This document shows positions 12,171-23,061 of a stretch of DNA of 64,000 nt, one piece after another. The notes beneath the pieces are model-generated. The model did not search any database. It saw nothing but the letters and a program-made list of their open reading frames with translations, and was not told where the DNA came from. The DNA comes from Metridium senile (lineage: Eukaryota; Cnidaria; Anthozoa; Actiniaria; Metridiidae). The number at the start of each line of letters is the position of its first letter. Position 1 is the first letter of the stretch. The translations under genes were made by a program, and so were the position numbers. Location of the stretch: positions 7,058,541-7,122,540 of the forward strand of contig OX459103.1 in NCBI GenBank assembly GCA_949775045.1. Direction: 5' to 3'.

Positions 12171-12522
12171 GAATTGAGATATTAGTTTTGAATTTACAAT
12201 TTTGGTTCTTAACGATGTTAATTATGGTATAAAAAAATCGCAGCTGATGAATACCTAGAATCAAATTAATGGATATCAAATTGTGGAAACGTTGCAGGAG
12301 GTAGATTAAATCACTTTGAATCACTTTAATAACAAAATTCATACATAATAGCCATAGGCTGAACTGTGTATGTTTGTAAAGTATAAATATATACATGGTA
12401 TGAATAATAGTGAATCTGTAACACATACGTTACTGCTTCTTCATTTACAAGTATACAATTTGAAATATAAATATAATATAATAGATAATAAAGATATAAT
12501 AAGTATAAAGATATACATGGTA

Positions 12523-12663
12523 GAGTACAAACACTAAAAGTGTGCAACATAAATACCACTAAATACTGCTAAATTATGCAAATTCTTTTGTTCTCTATTG
12601 TTTAATCAACACTATTTAGTGGTAAATAGTACAAAGTATTGCACACTTTTAGTGTTTGTACTC
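12523..12663. mobile_element. 141-bp Tc1/mariner-type MITE, copy 1
   Basis: Termini GAGTACAAACACTAAAAGTG inverted at the other end, flanked by TA. A longer inner palindrome around ccactaaata is present. Same family as the next two elements. Confidence 0.85.
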
Positions 12664-12665
12664 TA

Positions 12666-12806
12666 GAGTACAAACACTAAAAGTGTGCAACATAATTACC
12701 ACTAAATACTGCTAAATTATGCTAATTCTATTGTTCTCTATTGTTGTATCAACACTATTTAGTGGTAAATAGTACAAAGTATTGCACACTTTTAGTTTTT
12801 GTACTC
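12666..12806. mobile_element. 141-bp Tc1/mariner-type MITE, copy 2
   Basis: Identical length to copy 1 and abutting it through one shared TA (12,664-12,665), so one copy inserted in the target-site TA of the other. Same orientation as copy 1. Confidence 0.85.
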
Positions 12807-12837
12807 TATAAATATTACTACTTCTTATTTTCAAGTA

Positions 12838-12978
12838 GAGTACAAACACTAAAAGTGTGCAATACTTTGTACTATTTACCACTAAATAGTGTTGATTAAA
12901 CAATAGAGAACAAAAGAATTTGCATAATTTAGCAGTAATTAGTGGTATTTACGTTGCACACTTTTAGTGTTTGTACTC
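12838..12978. mobile_element. 141-bp Tc1/mariner-type MITE, copy 3
   Basis: Third member, in opposite orientation, with TA at 12,836-12,837 and 12,979-12,980. It is separated from copy 2 by about 30 bp. Confidence 0.85.
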
Positions 12979-13189
12979 TATACAATTTTGAAGCAGTTAC
13001 TGTTCTTTGCCCTGTTTGTTTGTGACTGTTATAACGTTGAATGTTCTTTCTCAAGCAGTATTTCGTGTATTGTTATCAGGTAGTAATAGCACGGAACATA
13101 TTGATATAGGCGGCGTTAAAATAATAATATAATAATAATGATATTATTATTATATAATGATATTATTATCTACAAATGCTCCCTAAATA

Positions 13190-13510
13190 TCAGTCAGTCA
13201 GTCAGTCACTCAATCTATATCAATCGATCATTTTATCAACCAAGTAAGCAATCACCGATGCATGGATAAATGAAAGGATGGATAAATGGATAAATGAATA
13301 AATAAATAAATACATAAATTAATTAATTAATCAACAGATGAATGAATGAATGAATGAATGGATGAATGAATGAATGAATAGATGAATGGATGGATGAACG
13401 AATGGATGAATGAAAGGATAGATGGATGAATCAATGAATTAATTTATGGATGAATGGATGAATGAATATATAAATGAATGAAGGGATGAATGAATGAATA
13501 AAAATGAAGT
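13190..13510. repeat. Degenerate (GAAT/GGAT)n tract
   Basis: Starts with a cagt run near 13,190, then mixed tetranucleotides aatg, gatg and gaat to about 13,505. Confidence 0.85.
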
Positions 13511-13829
13511 TGAACACTGCAGCCTCAACTTTGGATGCATTATGCTATTCTCCTTCATGCTACGTGATCGCTACGTGATCATGTCACGTGACATCTATGT
13601 TAAAAGGCTTTTAACGATGTAATTAATGTTTTTTTTCAGATAGTGGACCTATTTACAGCCAGTGTGAATAACATCGTTCGATAAGCGACAGCAAACGGAC
13701 CCCGAGTCAAAAGGTAAACTTGAATTGATATGGTTAATATATATTTAATTATCTCGTTTTCCTTATTCTGTTTTTGGTTGTTTGTTCATTTTGGTTCGAG
13801 TTGCTTGCTTCATCCATGTTCCATCAATT
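13511..13829. other. Non-coding linker between tetranucleotide tracts
   Basis: Contains tcacgtgacat and a pyrimidine-rich ttttttttcag acceptor-like word at 13,629-13,639, but I see no credible exon. Confidence 0.4.
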
Positions 13830-14575
13830 TAACCATGCACTTATTCATTCATTTATCCACGTATCGAATGATTTATATATCCATATTTATTTAATCATTT
13901 ATCCAATTATTCCTTGTTTCATTTACTCATTCATTCATCCATGCACCCATGTATTCATTCAGCCATATATTCAATCATTTATCCATTGTTTCATTTAGTC
14001 ATTTATTCATTCATCCATCCACCCGTATCGAGCGATTCATATATCCATTTATTTCATTCATTTATTCATTGTTTCATTTATTCAATTTATATTCATCCAC
14101 GTATCCATCCATTCGTCCAGCCATTTTATATTTATTTGTTTATCCATTTATCCATTGCTTCATTTATTCATTCATTGATCCACGTATCGATCCATTCATT
14201 TATCCATTTATTCATTCTTTCTTCCATTTATTTCATTCATTTATCCATTGTTTCATTTGTTCAATTTATATTCATCCACGTATCCATCCATTCGTCCAGC
14301 CATTTTATATTTATTTGTTTATCCATTTATCCATTGCTTCATTTATTCATTCATTGATCCACGTATCGATCCATTCATATATTCGTTTATTCATTCATTT
14401 ATCCATTTACCCATTGTTTCATTCATTTATTCATTCATCCAAATATCCGCGCATCCATTCATCCATCCATTTCATCTTTTATTCATTCATTTATTGCTAC
14501 ATTTATTCATTCATTTCTTCAATTTCCGTTCTTTCATTCTTTTTTATCCCTCTATTCATCCATTCATTCACCTAT
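13830..14575. repeat. Degenerate (ATTC/ATCC)n tract, ~750 bp
   Basis: Mixed attc, atcc and attt tetranucleotides. A ~130-bp block (words cacgtatccatccattcgtc, cagccattttatatttattt) is repeated twice. Several frames stay open (SFIHS-type polypeptides); these are artefacts of the repeat. Confidence 0.9.
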
Positions 14576-14589
14576 ACTATATATAGCAG

Positions 14590-15400
14590 TCTATCTAACT
14601 AGCTACTGATCTCGTTATTGATTCATTCTGCACGTCTTACAATCAAAGACAATCATTCACTCAATCTATTTGCTCAATGCAGGAATTGGTTCCCATATTT
14701 GCAGTAGCTCTAAAATCTTTTAAACTTTTTTTAAAACCATATCAACAAAACTATATTAACACATCAAAAAGTCGAAAACTCAGTGTGTTTTAATTCGACT
14801 TAATTTCTCACAAAATGTCAATAACAATATGAAATACTATGATGTCTACAATACTAACGAAGGTGACTATAGCATTTAGAAATGTCTATTATAAAAATCC
14901 CATTAAAGACCACACTCAGAGCGTCAAAAAAATACCGCAACGATTTTAATAATTCGCCGATTTAATAGGACTTTAATCACGTTAAATTTAATCACTTATA
15001 TTTCGTGAATACTTTGATTTTTAATTTTACATAGCAAACTATACAATAATACAAGTAATGCCGGGAGTAATTTCGTTTCAGCTTCCTTATAATTTTTTAT
15101 ATTTTATTTTAATTTTTAATTTTATTATTCTTTTATTTTATTATTATTCTTTTTAATTATTATTATAATTTTTGCTTTTATTGGCTAAATTTCAAAGTAA
15201 TTTCGAACTGTCGGCTCTTTCAAGTCAACCGGTAATTGTTTCGCCAATGTCAGTTTGTCACTTCGTCAGTTAGACGGCAGTTAGTATAGACGTTACGTCA
15301 GAATTTAACTTTGTTCCCGGGGGAAGGACTCAAGGAAAGTACTAATATCAGGTATTCTTAACGGGAAAAATAACCCCTTAAGGTATTGAAAGTCTTTATT
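14590..15400. other. Non-coding stretch
   Basis: AT-rich with an (ATT)n-like patch at 15,090-15,180. No gene or element boundary recognised. Confidence 0.45.
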
Positions 15401-15605
15401 AAGGCCCAGGCAAACGGTTTTAACATTTGCTTCAACATCTTTTCGATTTTGTTGAATGGCAATGTTGAAGGTGTTTGCCACGCCATTTCAACATTGATGA
15501 AACCGTTTGCCCCCTGCGTTCAACATCGTTCAACAACCATTGTACAGCGTTCAACAAAATCGAACCAATGTTGAAGCAAATGTTGAAGCCGTTTGCCCGG
15601 GCCTT
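15401..15605. mobile_element. Palindromic MITE, AAGGCCCGGGCAAACGG family, copy 2
   Basis: Termini aaggcccaggcaaacggttt and inverted ccgtttgcccgggcctt. The inner palindrome shares ttttgttgaatggcaatgtt with the copy at 2,136. About 205 bp, non-coding. Confidence 0.8.
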
Positions 15606-15890
15606 GGCTGTGGCACGTGCGATATTTAACATCTACAAAAAAAATTATAAAACTCATGAATAATTAATGAGAATTTGACAAAAGAAATCATGTCCGTTAC
15701 GAGTTCTGTAAATCTCACATAGATTCGTCCTGATTTGCATAAGTCTCAACTGAATTTTCTCGGCCAGATTTACATTTATCTTGACAATTTTTATAAAATA
15801 TGAAAGAATTTACGTTGGAGTTTCATAAGCACTATACAATATTCGCGTCCGATCTGTATATCCCTTACAGATCGGTCGCTCATACTGTAA

Positions 15891-16182
15891 ACAGTCAATT
15901 CAAAAAACATTGTCGTTAATCGAGGCTTCGACTCTACGCGACTAGACCGAAAGGTAGCTTGGGTAGAAATCACCTAAGCCTATAAAAGCACACAGTATCT
16001 AATGCAATAGATATAATATCACGCTCACTCAATCAAATAATGATTAGTTGATTGAGTGAGCGTGATATTGCATTAAATACTGTGTGTATTTATCCGCTTC
16101 GGTGATTTCTACCCATGCTACCTTTCGGTCTAGTCACGTAGACTTCAAGCCTATTGACGACAATGTTTTTTGAATTGACTGT
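15891..16182. mobile_element. Long palindromic MITE, 292 bp
   Basis: Starts acagtcaattcaaaaaacat and ends with its inverse. Arms of about 135 bp pair along their length with few mismatches around a centre near 16,037. Confidence 0.8.
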
Positions 16183-17110
16183 ATCTAGATATTACATAAA
16201 ACGCGCGGTTAGCTCTTTCTTTTTGAAACCCTTCCAAAAACGTTCAATTTTAATACTTTTAAAGATACTTAATCACAGATTTTTAACCATATAAGTGATA
16301 CGACGAAAACATTAATCATTACTTTAACCACTATTCTTTCCCCCAACCCCCATTCTTTTCTTACCCCTGGCGAAACGAATGCGCTTTTACGAAGTGACAT
16401 CGCAAACCTATCACCGGAAGACTTCAACGCAAAACATTGCTTTATTATATATATATATATATATAAAAAAAACATTTTTCGTTTATAAAATCTGCCAGCA
16501 CGTACCATGCATTGTCGAATGAGTTGGCTGATGTAATCGTTATTGTGATAGCGAGTGTGATTATGATTGTGATTGTGATTGTTATGGTGATTATGATCAT
16601 GGTCATAATTGTGATTATTTCATATAATTTCAGATCAACCTGATGTAAAAAAGAGAAATATCCCTATAGAAACCAGTCTTGTTTTGTATTATACACTTGA
16701 CTTATTTCAAAAATCGTTGAAAGCTGGTAATGATTAAAATAAGAATCGTTATCTACAAAATTGATTGGTAAATGTAATACAATAACAAACTGGTGTAATA
16801 CTCACTATAAAAAGTACTTTAGAAAATAAATCCAGTTGCAATATATTACCACAGCACAAAACTAGCATTCATTTCTGTCTTGGCTTGATTCTAGTAACTT
16901 AACCTTGGACAACGTTTTTTGAAATAATGTATAATATTATATAGAAAGAGGCAGAGAACAATCTAGAAGGATTGATTTATTAACTGCGTTGGTGTTTCTA
17001 GATAACAAAGAAACTAGCTGTAAACTACATTAAAGAGTTTAATAACAAGCATTTGATCGTATTACTATGCGAATTAGCGTGGTAACTGAAATGAATATAA
17101 AAAAATAAAA
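16183..17110. other. Non-coding stretch
   Basis: Contains (AT)n at about 16,447-16,464, a short (gattgt)n-like patch at about 16,557-16,600 and a fragment (ttatttcaaaaatcgttg) at 16,703 related to the MITE family at 25,594. No gene seen. Confidence 0.45.
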
Positions 17111-17640
17111 TATTAAAGCAGCAAGACAGGGCAGAAGAGAGCAGAGCAGAGCAGCACAGAGCAGAGCAGAATAAAGCAGAACTGAAGAAAGCAGAGCAGA
17201 AGAGAGCAGATTAGAAGAGAGCAGATTAGAAGAGAGCAGATCAGAAGAGAAGAGAAGAGAAGAGAAGAGAAGAGAAGAGAAGAGAAGAGAAGAGAAGAGA
17301 AGAGAAGAGAAGAGAAGAGAAGAGAAGAGAAGAGAAGAGAAGAGAAGAGAAGAGAAGAGAAGAGAAGAGAAGAGAAGAGAAGAGAAGAGAAGAGAAGAGA
17401 AGAGAAGAGAAGAGAAGAGAAGAGAAGAGAAGAGAAGAGAAGAGAAGAGAAGAGAAGAGAAGAGAGCAGATATATACTGTCTCGCTTTTTCGCTCGCAAA
17501 TCAGACAAAAAACAATGTGGTTACTTATATGTGGCAAGACTAAGCAGAGTAGCAGAACGGTATAGAGAGCAGAGCAGTATAGAAAAGAAGAGAAGAAAAG
17601 AAGATAATTAAAAGTAAAGAGAGAATAGAGGAGAAGAACC
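17110..17640. repeat. (AGAAG)n pentanucleotide array with degenerate flanks
   Basis: 17,245-17,464 is an almost pure AGAAG array (about 44 units). Degenerate agagcag/agaagag blocks flank it on both sides. Polypurine on the plus strand. Minus-strand SSLLF-type open frames are artefacts. Confidence 0.95.
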
Positions 17641-19134
17641 GATAAAAATAGATTAAAACCTGAGAAGGTTAATTAAAAATAGAAGTATACAACAGAAAAA
17701 AAAACACAATACTATAATATAATATAAAGAAAACAATACGGAAGACTTCCAAATAAAGACTTCCAATTCAAACACAATTTGATTAAAAACTTCAATTATA
17801 TGTGCATCCGTTGACACCATTTCAAGATTGCAATCCCCTCTATCCATACACATCAGTCATTCAGTAAATACTTGCCAGACATTATAGGACTAATGTTTGT
17901 ATTGCTACATAAGGAATATAATGAAAAACACGGCTGTCCAGTGCGATTTCCAAATTTCTCTCAGGTGTCTTTGTACTGGAGCGGTTAAAATAAGGTAACA
18001 CTCTTTGTAAAAGCATCTTGTTTTACTGTTTTGTCGAAAAAGAGCGTCTGTGAGAAATGTAGCGCTCAGATCACAAACAACAACGCATTCTAGCTGTCTC
18101 AAAAACTTTGCCATCACAGAATGCTTTATAAAAACAACTGAAGACCTTTTAGTTTAACTCAAATACCATTTGACATTATTTAGGGGATTGAATCTTTTGA
18201 TTTTATACTAATTACTTGTTTATATGTAACATTACCTATTTGTAAATAATCGTTAATATCAAAAAGAGCGTTTGTGAGAGATATAGCGCTCACATCACAG
18301 CTGCCACAAAACCTGTGTCGGCACAGATTGCTAAATATAAAAACAATCGTTAAGAATTTATACAGTTTTGGATCAATTTGTAAGGACATCGAGAATCATT
18401 TGGATGCACTAGCAATAAATTATTAGCAATGATTGGATGAGACTGAGTATGATATGAAAAATTATGCAAACCAAGGAGGGTGTTATCTGCCGTAATTTCA
18501 TATAACACGAAGGCCGAATTCAATAATTGCCTTATTATTCATTCAAAATGTGTTTACGGCTCCAGTTATATATATATATCCAAAACGACGCTTCTTCAAA
18601 AGGTTTAATACATCGAAGCTGACTAAAATAAAGTGTTTTTTTCCTCGAAATTTTGATGGAACAATATTTCACAGCCTTTTGTTGATTTTTTTGGTGTTTT
18701 TGCTATATTATCCTTGCAATATTGCGCCTATTTCTTCCTAGTTAGGTTCATTAAGTGAGGGAAACCGTCCTGAATTGAAGGCAGCCATTTTTTCGCTCTC
18801 TGTGGACGAAAAAATCAATAGCAATGAAATATCGCCCTTATTGTCTCTGGCTTCCTGTGTCCCTCTCTTGTTGGGGACGAACACAGGAAGCCCGACACTA
18901 AAAAGATTTTAAAATAATCAGTAATAAAATAATCGCGTTTGGCGACTTTTTTTGTAATTAGATAAATAAGATAAATATCTATGATATCTAGGACGTGCTT
19001 CAAACTTCAATTCCAAGTGACATACAGCAACTTTGATTACAAAGATCTTTGATAGTGAGTAATCAAAGGATAAGCTCATACCACTCATACCACTCAAGTG
19101 CAATTTCCTGAAGAAAGTCTAAACACAATACGTT
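17640..19134. other. Non-coding stretch with a short hairpin
   Basis: Two 60-90 bp blocks sharing gcgctcacatcaca-like and gtctgtgagaaatgtagcgc-like words (about 18,035-18,110 and 18,265-18,320) are weakly repeated. A hairpin at about 18,849-18,893 has arms ggcttcctgtgt/acacaggaagcc, the word that recurs near 48,630 and 49,165. No gene supported. Confidence 0.45.
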
Positions 19135-19880
19135 TTTCAAAATAAGGGCTCCAATAGGGTACTAGAACTTAATATTGACAAAATAACTACTTCCCTATAG
19201 AGTATTGTCGAGATAACTGACTCAGTCTCATTTCGCTTGAAGAATAGATAAGTAGGAAGAACAATCTAAACATAACCGACAATTGTTTTTCGAACAAGAG
19301 CTTCGAGTGGATGCTGTAGAACTTAATACCGACGAAATAACTATTTCTCTATGTATAGTAGTTTATTGTCGAGATAACTGACTCAGTCTCATTTCGCTTG
19401 AAGAAGAGATAAGAAGGAAGAACAATCTAAACATAACCGACAATTGTTTTTCGAACAATTAAGAGCTTCGATTGGATGCTGTAGAACTTAATACTGACGA
19501 AATAACTATTTCTCTATGTATAGTAGTTTATTGTCGAGATAACTGACTCAGTCTCATTTCGCTTAGTAAAGGAAAGATATATTATAAGAAGGAAGAACAA
19601 TCTAAACATAACCGACAACAATTGTTTTTCGAACAAGAGCTTCGATTGGATGTTGTAGAACTTAATACTAACAAAATAACTATTTCTCGATGTAGTTTAT
19701 AGTCGAGATAACTGACTCAGTCTCATTTCGCTTCAAGAATATAGATAAGAAGGAAGAACAATCTAAACATTATGAACCTACAATTGTTTTTTGAACAAGA
19801 GCTTCGATTGGATGCTGTAGAACTTAATGTGACAAAATAACTATTTCCCCATAGAGTATTGTCGAGATAACTGACTTAGT
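19135..19880. repeat. Satellite-like tandem array, 160-168 bp units
   Basis: gataactgactcagtctcat or its close variant recurs at about 19,212, 19,373, 19,538, 19,706 and 19,866 (spacings 161, 165, 168, 160). Other unit words are aagaacaatctaaacat and caattgtttttcgaacaa. The last unit is truncated at about 19,880. Confidence 0.9.
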
Positions 19881-19986
19881 CCGGGAGATAGCTCAATGGG
19901 CGAGCGGTGAAGGATAATTACTTTGAATTGAAGAGCATAGCCTTCATTTATTTCCAATGCTGTTCTAGAATAACATTATAGCGTTA

Positions 19987-20262
19987 CAGTGCGACTCGCC
20001 GTACCGTAGTCACCTACAAAAACTTTTGATGAATTTTTGACATTATTTTGACATTTTTTCATCTCAATCTGACCAATTACAGACATCAAAGTATCTAAAG
20101 TCTCCGCCTCTGATCGATATAAACTCCGCCTCTCGATATAAACTCCGCCTCTCGATATAAACTTGTACCTGATTGGTCCGATTGAGATGAAAAAATGTCA
20201 AAATAATGTCAAAAATTCATCAAGTGTTTTTGTAAGTGACTACGGTACGGCGAGTCGCACTG
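19987..20262. mobile_element. Tc1/mariner-type MITE, 276 bp, ~95-bp TIRs
   Basis: TA on both sides (19,985-19,986; 20,263-20,264). Termini CAGTGCGACTCGCCGTACCG inverted, with the match continuing inward through words such as tgacattattttgacatttt. The centre holds tandem ctccgcctctcgatataaa. Confidence 0.9.
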
Positions 20263-20299
20263 TAAAATGCGGCGCTTATTCGAGTAAATACGGTAGGGA

Positions 20300-20730
20300 G
20301 AAGAGATATATATATGCGTTCCACTTCCTTCTTTCTTCTTTGTTTGCTTGTTAGTTCGTTTGTTTGTTTGTTGGATGGGTTTTGATTCGCTTGTTCGTTG
20401 AATCATTAATTGTTTTTTTTTGGGGGGGGGGGGGGGGGGGTGGCTAGTTTGTTTGCTCATTCGCGATCGCTTGTTTGTTCATTCATTGCTTCGATCTTGG
20501 GTTCGTTCTTTGGTTGATGGTTGGTTGTGTCGTTGGTTAGTTTGTTAATTCGCTTGTTTGTTGTATCATTGATTCGTTCTTTGGTTGATGGTTGGTTGTG
20601 TTGTTGGTTGGTCTGTTAATTCACTTGTTCGTTGAACCATTGGTTCATTCTTTGGTTGTTTGGGTCAGTTGGTCGGTTGTTGCCGTTCATTCGTTCTTTT
20701 GTTTGTTCGTTCGTATTTTTAAGGAGAGAA
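20300..20730. repeat. GTTT/GTTC-rich low-complexity tract with poly-G
   Basis: Degenerate gttc/gttt/ggtt repeats, interrupted by a run of about 18 G at 20,422-20,440. Confidence 0.8.
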
Positions 20731-20861
20731 TGGTAAGTGCTTATTCACATGTGAAGTAACACGTAACCATCTATTTGTTAAGATTTTTAATATTTTTTGA
20801 TGCATATCTTGATAAAATCTTTGCTATTTCATTTGTCATGAGTTTATATAATAAACAGAAC

Positions 20862-20963
20862 ATTACATGGACGCTTGGAGATACGGATTTTATCTTGTCG
20901 TGTTCAAATGATATTAATTGAACACTCGAAGATAAAATCGGTATCTCCGCGCGCCCATGTAAT
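20862..20963. mobile_element. Short foldback MITE in the GPCR 5' intron
   Basis: attacatgg and ggagatac-gattttatctt are mirrored by aagataaaatcggtatctcc and ccatgtaat. About 100 bp, ending about 35 nt before the splice acceptor of the receptor exon. Confidence 0.7.
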
Positions 20964-20978
20964 ATCCTCTATTTATGC

Positions 20979-21014
20979 AGCTTATCTTTTTATTTCAGAT
21001 GATTCACTAGCACA
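20979..21014 (+). promoter_or_regulatory. Splice acceptor and three-codon uORF of the GPCR exon
   Basis: A pyrimidine-rich run, cttatctttttatttcag, ends at 20,998. The exon then begins with ATG ATT CAC TAG (20,999-21,010), a complete Met-Ile-His uORF. Four bases (caca) separate its stop from the receptor ATG at 21,015. The spacing would favour leaky scanning or reinitiation if transcripts start this exon here. Splicing is inferred from the consensus only. Confidence 0.6.
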
Positions 21015-22127
21015 ATGAGCACCACAGCCAACGTCGCCATAACCACTGCCTTCTCCGTTGTCATCTTAACCGGACTCGTAGGAAACACCTTAGTGATTCT
21101 TATCATCTCAAGAAACAAGTATTTACGACATAAAAAGCCTATTAGCATCGTCCTACTCAACCTAGCAGTGGCTGACAGCATTGTTTTACTTTTCTTAGCC
21201 CCAAGACATGTTTTCTTCGGTTTAATTGATCCGTATCCCGAGGGACAAACGGGCGACTTTTTGTGTAAGTTCCTCACAGGCGGGAACATTGCTTGGATTG
21301 GCGCCATTACATCTATATGTTCCCTGCTTTTAATCGCGGCTGAGCGATTCTACGCCGTATGTGTTCCCCACAAGTATTCAGCTACATTCACACGTAGGTT
21401 TGTAAAAAAATTATTGATCGTTGCTTGGCTATTTGGATTTGTGTTCAACCTACCACTCTTCTTTGCTACGCGATACAACGCGACCATCAAGTTCTGCATT
21501 GAAGATTGGGGTTCGTTGACCTTGTCTAAAGCTATTGCTGTTTTATGGGTTTTAACAGCAGGAGTTATACCACTTTGTGTCATGGTCTATTTCTATTCCA
21601 ACGTTATTTTCACCCTTTGGATCAAAAAGAGTGAAGTTGGAGGAGGTCAGTTGGTAATTCGTCAAATTCGTCGAAAAACTCGACGACGAGTCAGCAAAGC
21701 ATTGTTGGTAATAAGTTTTCTCTACTGCGCGAGTTGGTTTCCTCCGCTGACCAATTACATTCTCGTCCATTTTCAACCACAGCACAGCTTCAGTAACGTA
21801 GCATATCTCGCTTCCGTTGTCATGGTAGCTTTCAATTCATCAGTGAATCCAGCGATTTATGCATTTTACAGTGGATTATTCAGACAGCATTTGAAAAATC
21901 TGATTCTTCGTAAACTAGCTCCCAGGCGTGTCACGGCGTTTGATCATCCCAATCCCCTCTCGGCCACTAACAATCCGTCTGTCAACTTGTTTGTTTCGAG
22001 AGTGAAAGTACTGCAGTTTTCAGATGTGATGGGTGAAAATCAAGCTACTAAAGTTAATAACGATAATGGTGAAGTGCAGCAAACTGAGCTATTTGAGAAT
22101 AAAGTTTGCGCAATAAATAAAATATAG
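21015..22127 (+). CDS. Class A (rhodopsin-like) GPCR, probable peptide receptor
   Basis: A 370-residue seven-transmembrane receptor in one coding exon, expected at the plasma membrane and coupled to G proteins. Visible class A landmarks: GN at 23-24 in TM1; LAVAD at 50-54 in TM2; Cys84 before TM3 and Cys161 in extracellular loop 2 (the conserved disulfide pair); ERF at 110-112 in place of DRY; Trp138 in TM4; Pro186 in TM5; SWFP at 240-243 in TM6; NPAIY at 278-282 in TM7. Loop 3 is polybasic (RRKTRRR, 219-225). A serine/asparagine-containing tail of about 70 residues follows. TM spacing and loop 2 resemble neuropeptide receptors of the galanin/allatostatin/somatostatin type, but the ligand is not predictable. 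AATAAA words overlap the last codons (about 22,108-22,122). Base composition is richer in G+C than the flanks, as expected for real coding sequence. Confidence 0.93.
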   Translation: MSTTANVAITTAFSVVILTGLVGNTLVILIISRNKYLRHKKPISIVLLNLAVADSIVLLFLAPRHVFFGLIDPYPEGQTGDFLCKFLTGGNIAWIGAITSICSLLLIAAERFYAVCVPHKYSATFTRRFVKKLLIVAWLFGFVFNLPLFFATRYNATIKFCIEDWGSLTLSKAIAVLWVLTAGVIPLCVMVYFYSNVIFTLWIKKSEVGGGQLVIRQIRRKTRRRVSKALLVISFLYCASWFPPLTNYILVHFQPQHSFSNVAYLASVVMVAFNSSVNPAIYAFYSGLFRQHLKNLILRKLAPRRVTAFDHPNPLSATNNPSVNLFVSRVKVLQFSDVMGENQATKVNNDNGEVQQTELFENKVCAINKI

Positions 22128-22404
22128 AACAGCGGTAACAAGTCGTTATTTCCAAGAAAATGGTTGTAGTAGCCAGCTACACAGCCAGGCCTTCAATGGG
22201 AAGAGAACGAGAAGGGGAGAGTGAGGGACTTCGTCTTCTTCCCCGCTCCACTCCCAGAGCCAGCTACTCAGGATACAATTGTCAGTGATAACATTGGCAA
22301 AACTATATTGTTAGTACGTAGCATAAACACTTATATATAACAACTGAGTGGAAACTAGCAAGTAAATTAGTATACACTTATTTCAAAAACATTGTCACAA
22401 CGTA

Positions 22405-22662
22405 CAGTGCGACTACTGAAACCGGGGCCACCCACACAAATGTCAAAATAAATAGTTTTTGAGATCAAACAAAATACTTGTAGAAGATTCTCACAGGCTA
22501 AGATGTTTCTTATTCAATCTTTATCTATTCCGTTCACAAATAATGAAAATTATTAGCATTTTAAGCAAAAAAGTCAAGTATTTGTAGAGATTCTATTGTT
22601 CATATTCTCAATCGTAATTGGATAATCATGTTTTGGTGGCCCCGGTTTCAGTAGTCGCACTG
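22405..22662. mobile_element. Tc1/mariner-type MITE, 258 bp
   Basis: TA|CAGTGCGACTACTGAAACCG at the left with its inverted copy at the right, and TA at 22,403-22,404 and 22,663-22,664. The ten terminal bases are the same as in the MITE at 19,987. Just upstream (22,373-22,402) lies one terminus of the 25,594 MITE family. Confidence 0.85.
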
Positions 22663-22679
22663 TAACCAACAAGCATCAT

Positions 22680-23060
22680 GCCATGTGCATTGAAAAAGGA
22701 CTTATTGAGTGATTGTAATCCCATAGCACATGAAAACAATAATTTTGTTATTAGTTCTTTAGAAAACAAGTCTGATTCCAATGCATTACCAGCACAAAAC
22801 CAGCATTCATTTCGGTACATAGATAGATACTTTGTTTATTCAAAGTTGATCTTGGCATGGCACTTGTTGCTTAAGCCACGACAATTTTTTGGACGAGCCC
22901 AAGCAGCTCCATGCAGAGGTTTCTTTTCGTTCTCTTCTAGAGGGGGAAATAAAGAAATCTCTGGCAAGCAGGGTATACAAGTTAGCCTCCTCCGCAGGCA
23001 ACTTCTCGCCCTTTTTCGCTTCTTTGCTTTTTTGTTGGGAGTAGTAGTGTGTGTACCGAA
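22680..23060. other. Non-coding stretch with an orphan repeat terminus
   Basis: The 128-codon frame at 22,678-23,064 runs through a terminus (gcctcctccgcaggca, about 22,986) shared with the MITE at 23,577. I treat it as non-genic. Confidence 0.45.
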
Positions 23061-23061
23061 T

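Noticed and set aside
13914..14602. Long SFIHS-rich open frames (147 and 217 codons)
   Set aside because: Products of the degenerate ATTC/ATCC tetranucleotide tract, open in overlapping frames.
17113..17537. SSLLF-repeat open frames on the minus strand
   Set aside because: Products of the AGAAG pentanucleotide array.
19888..19920. Possible tRNA gene after the satellite
   Set aside because: Only a D-arm-like word is present; no T-arm or acceptor stem follows.
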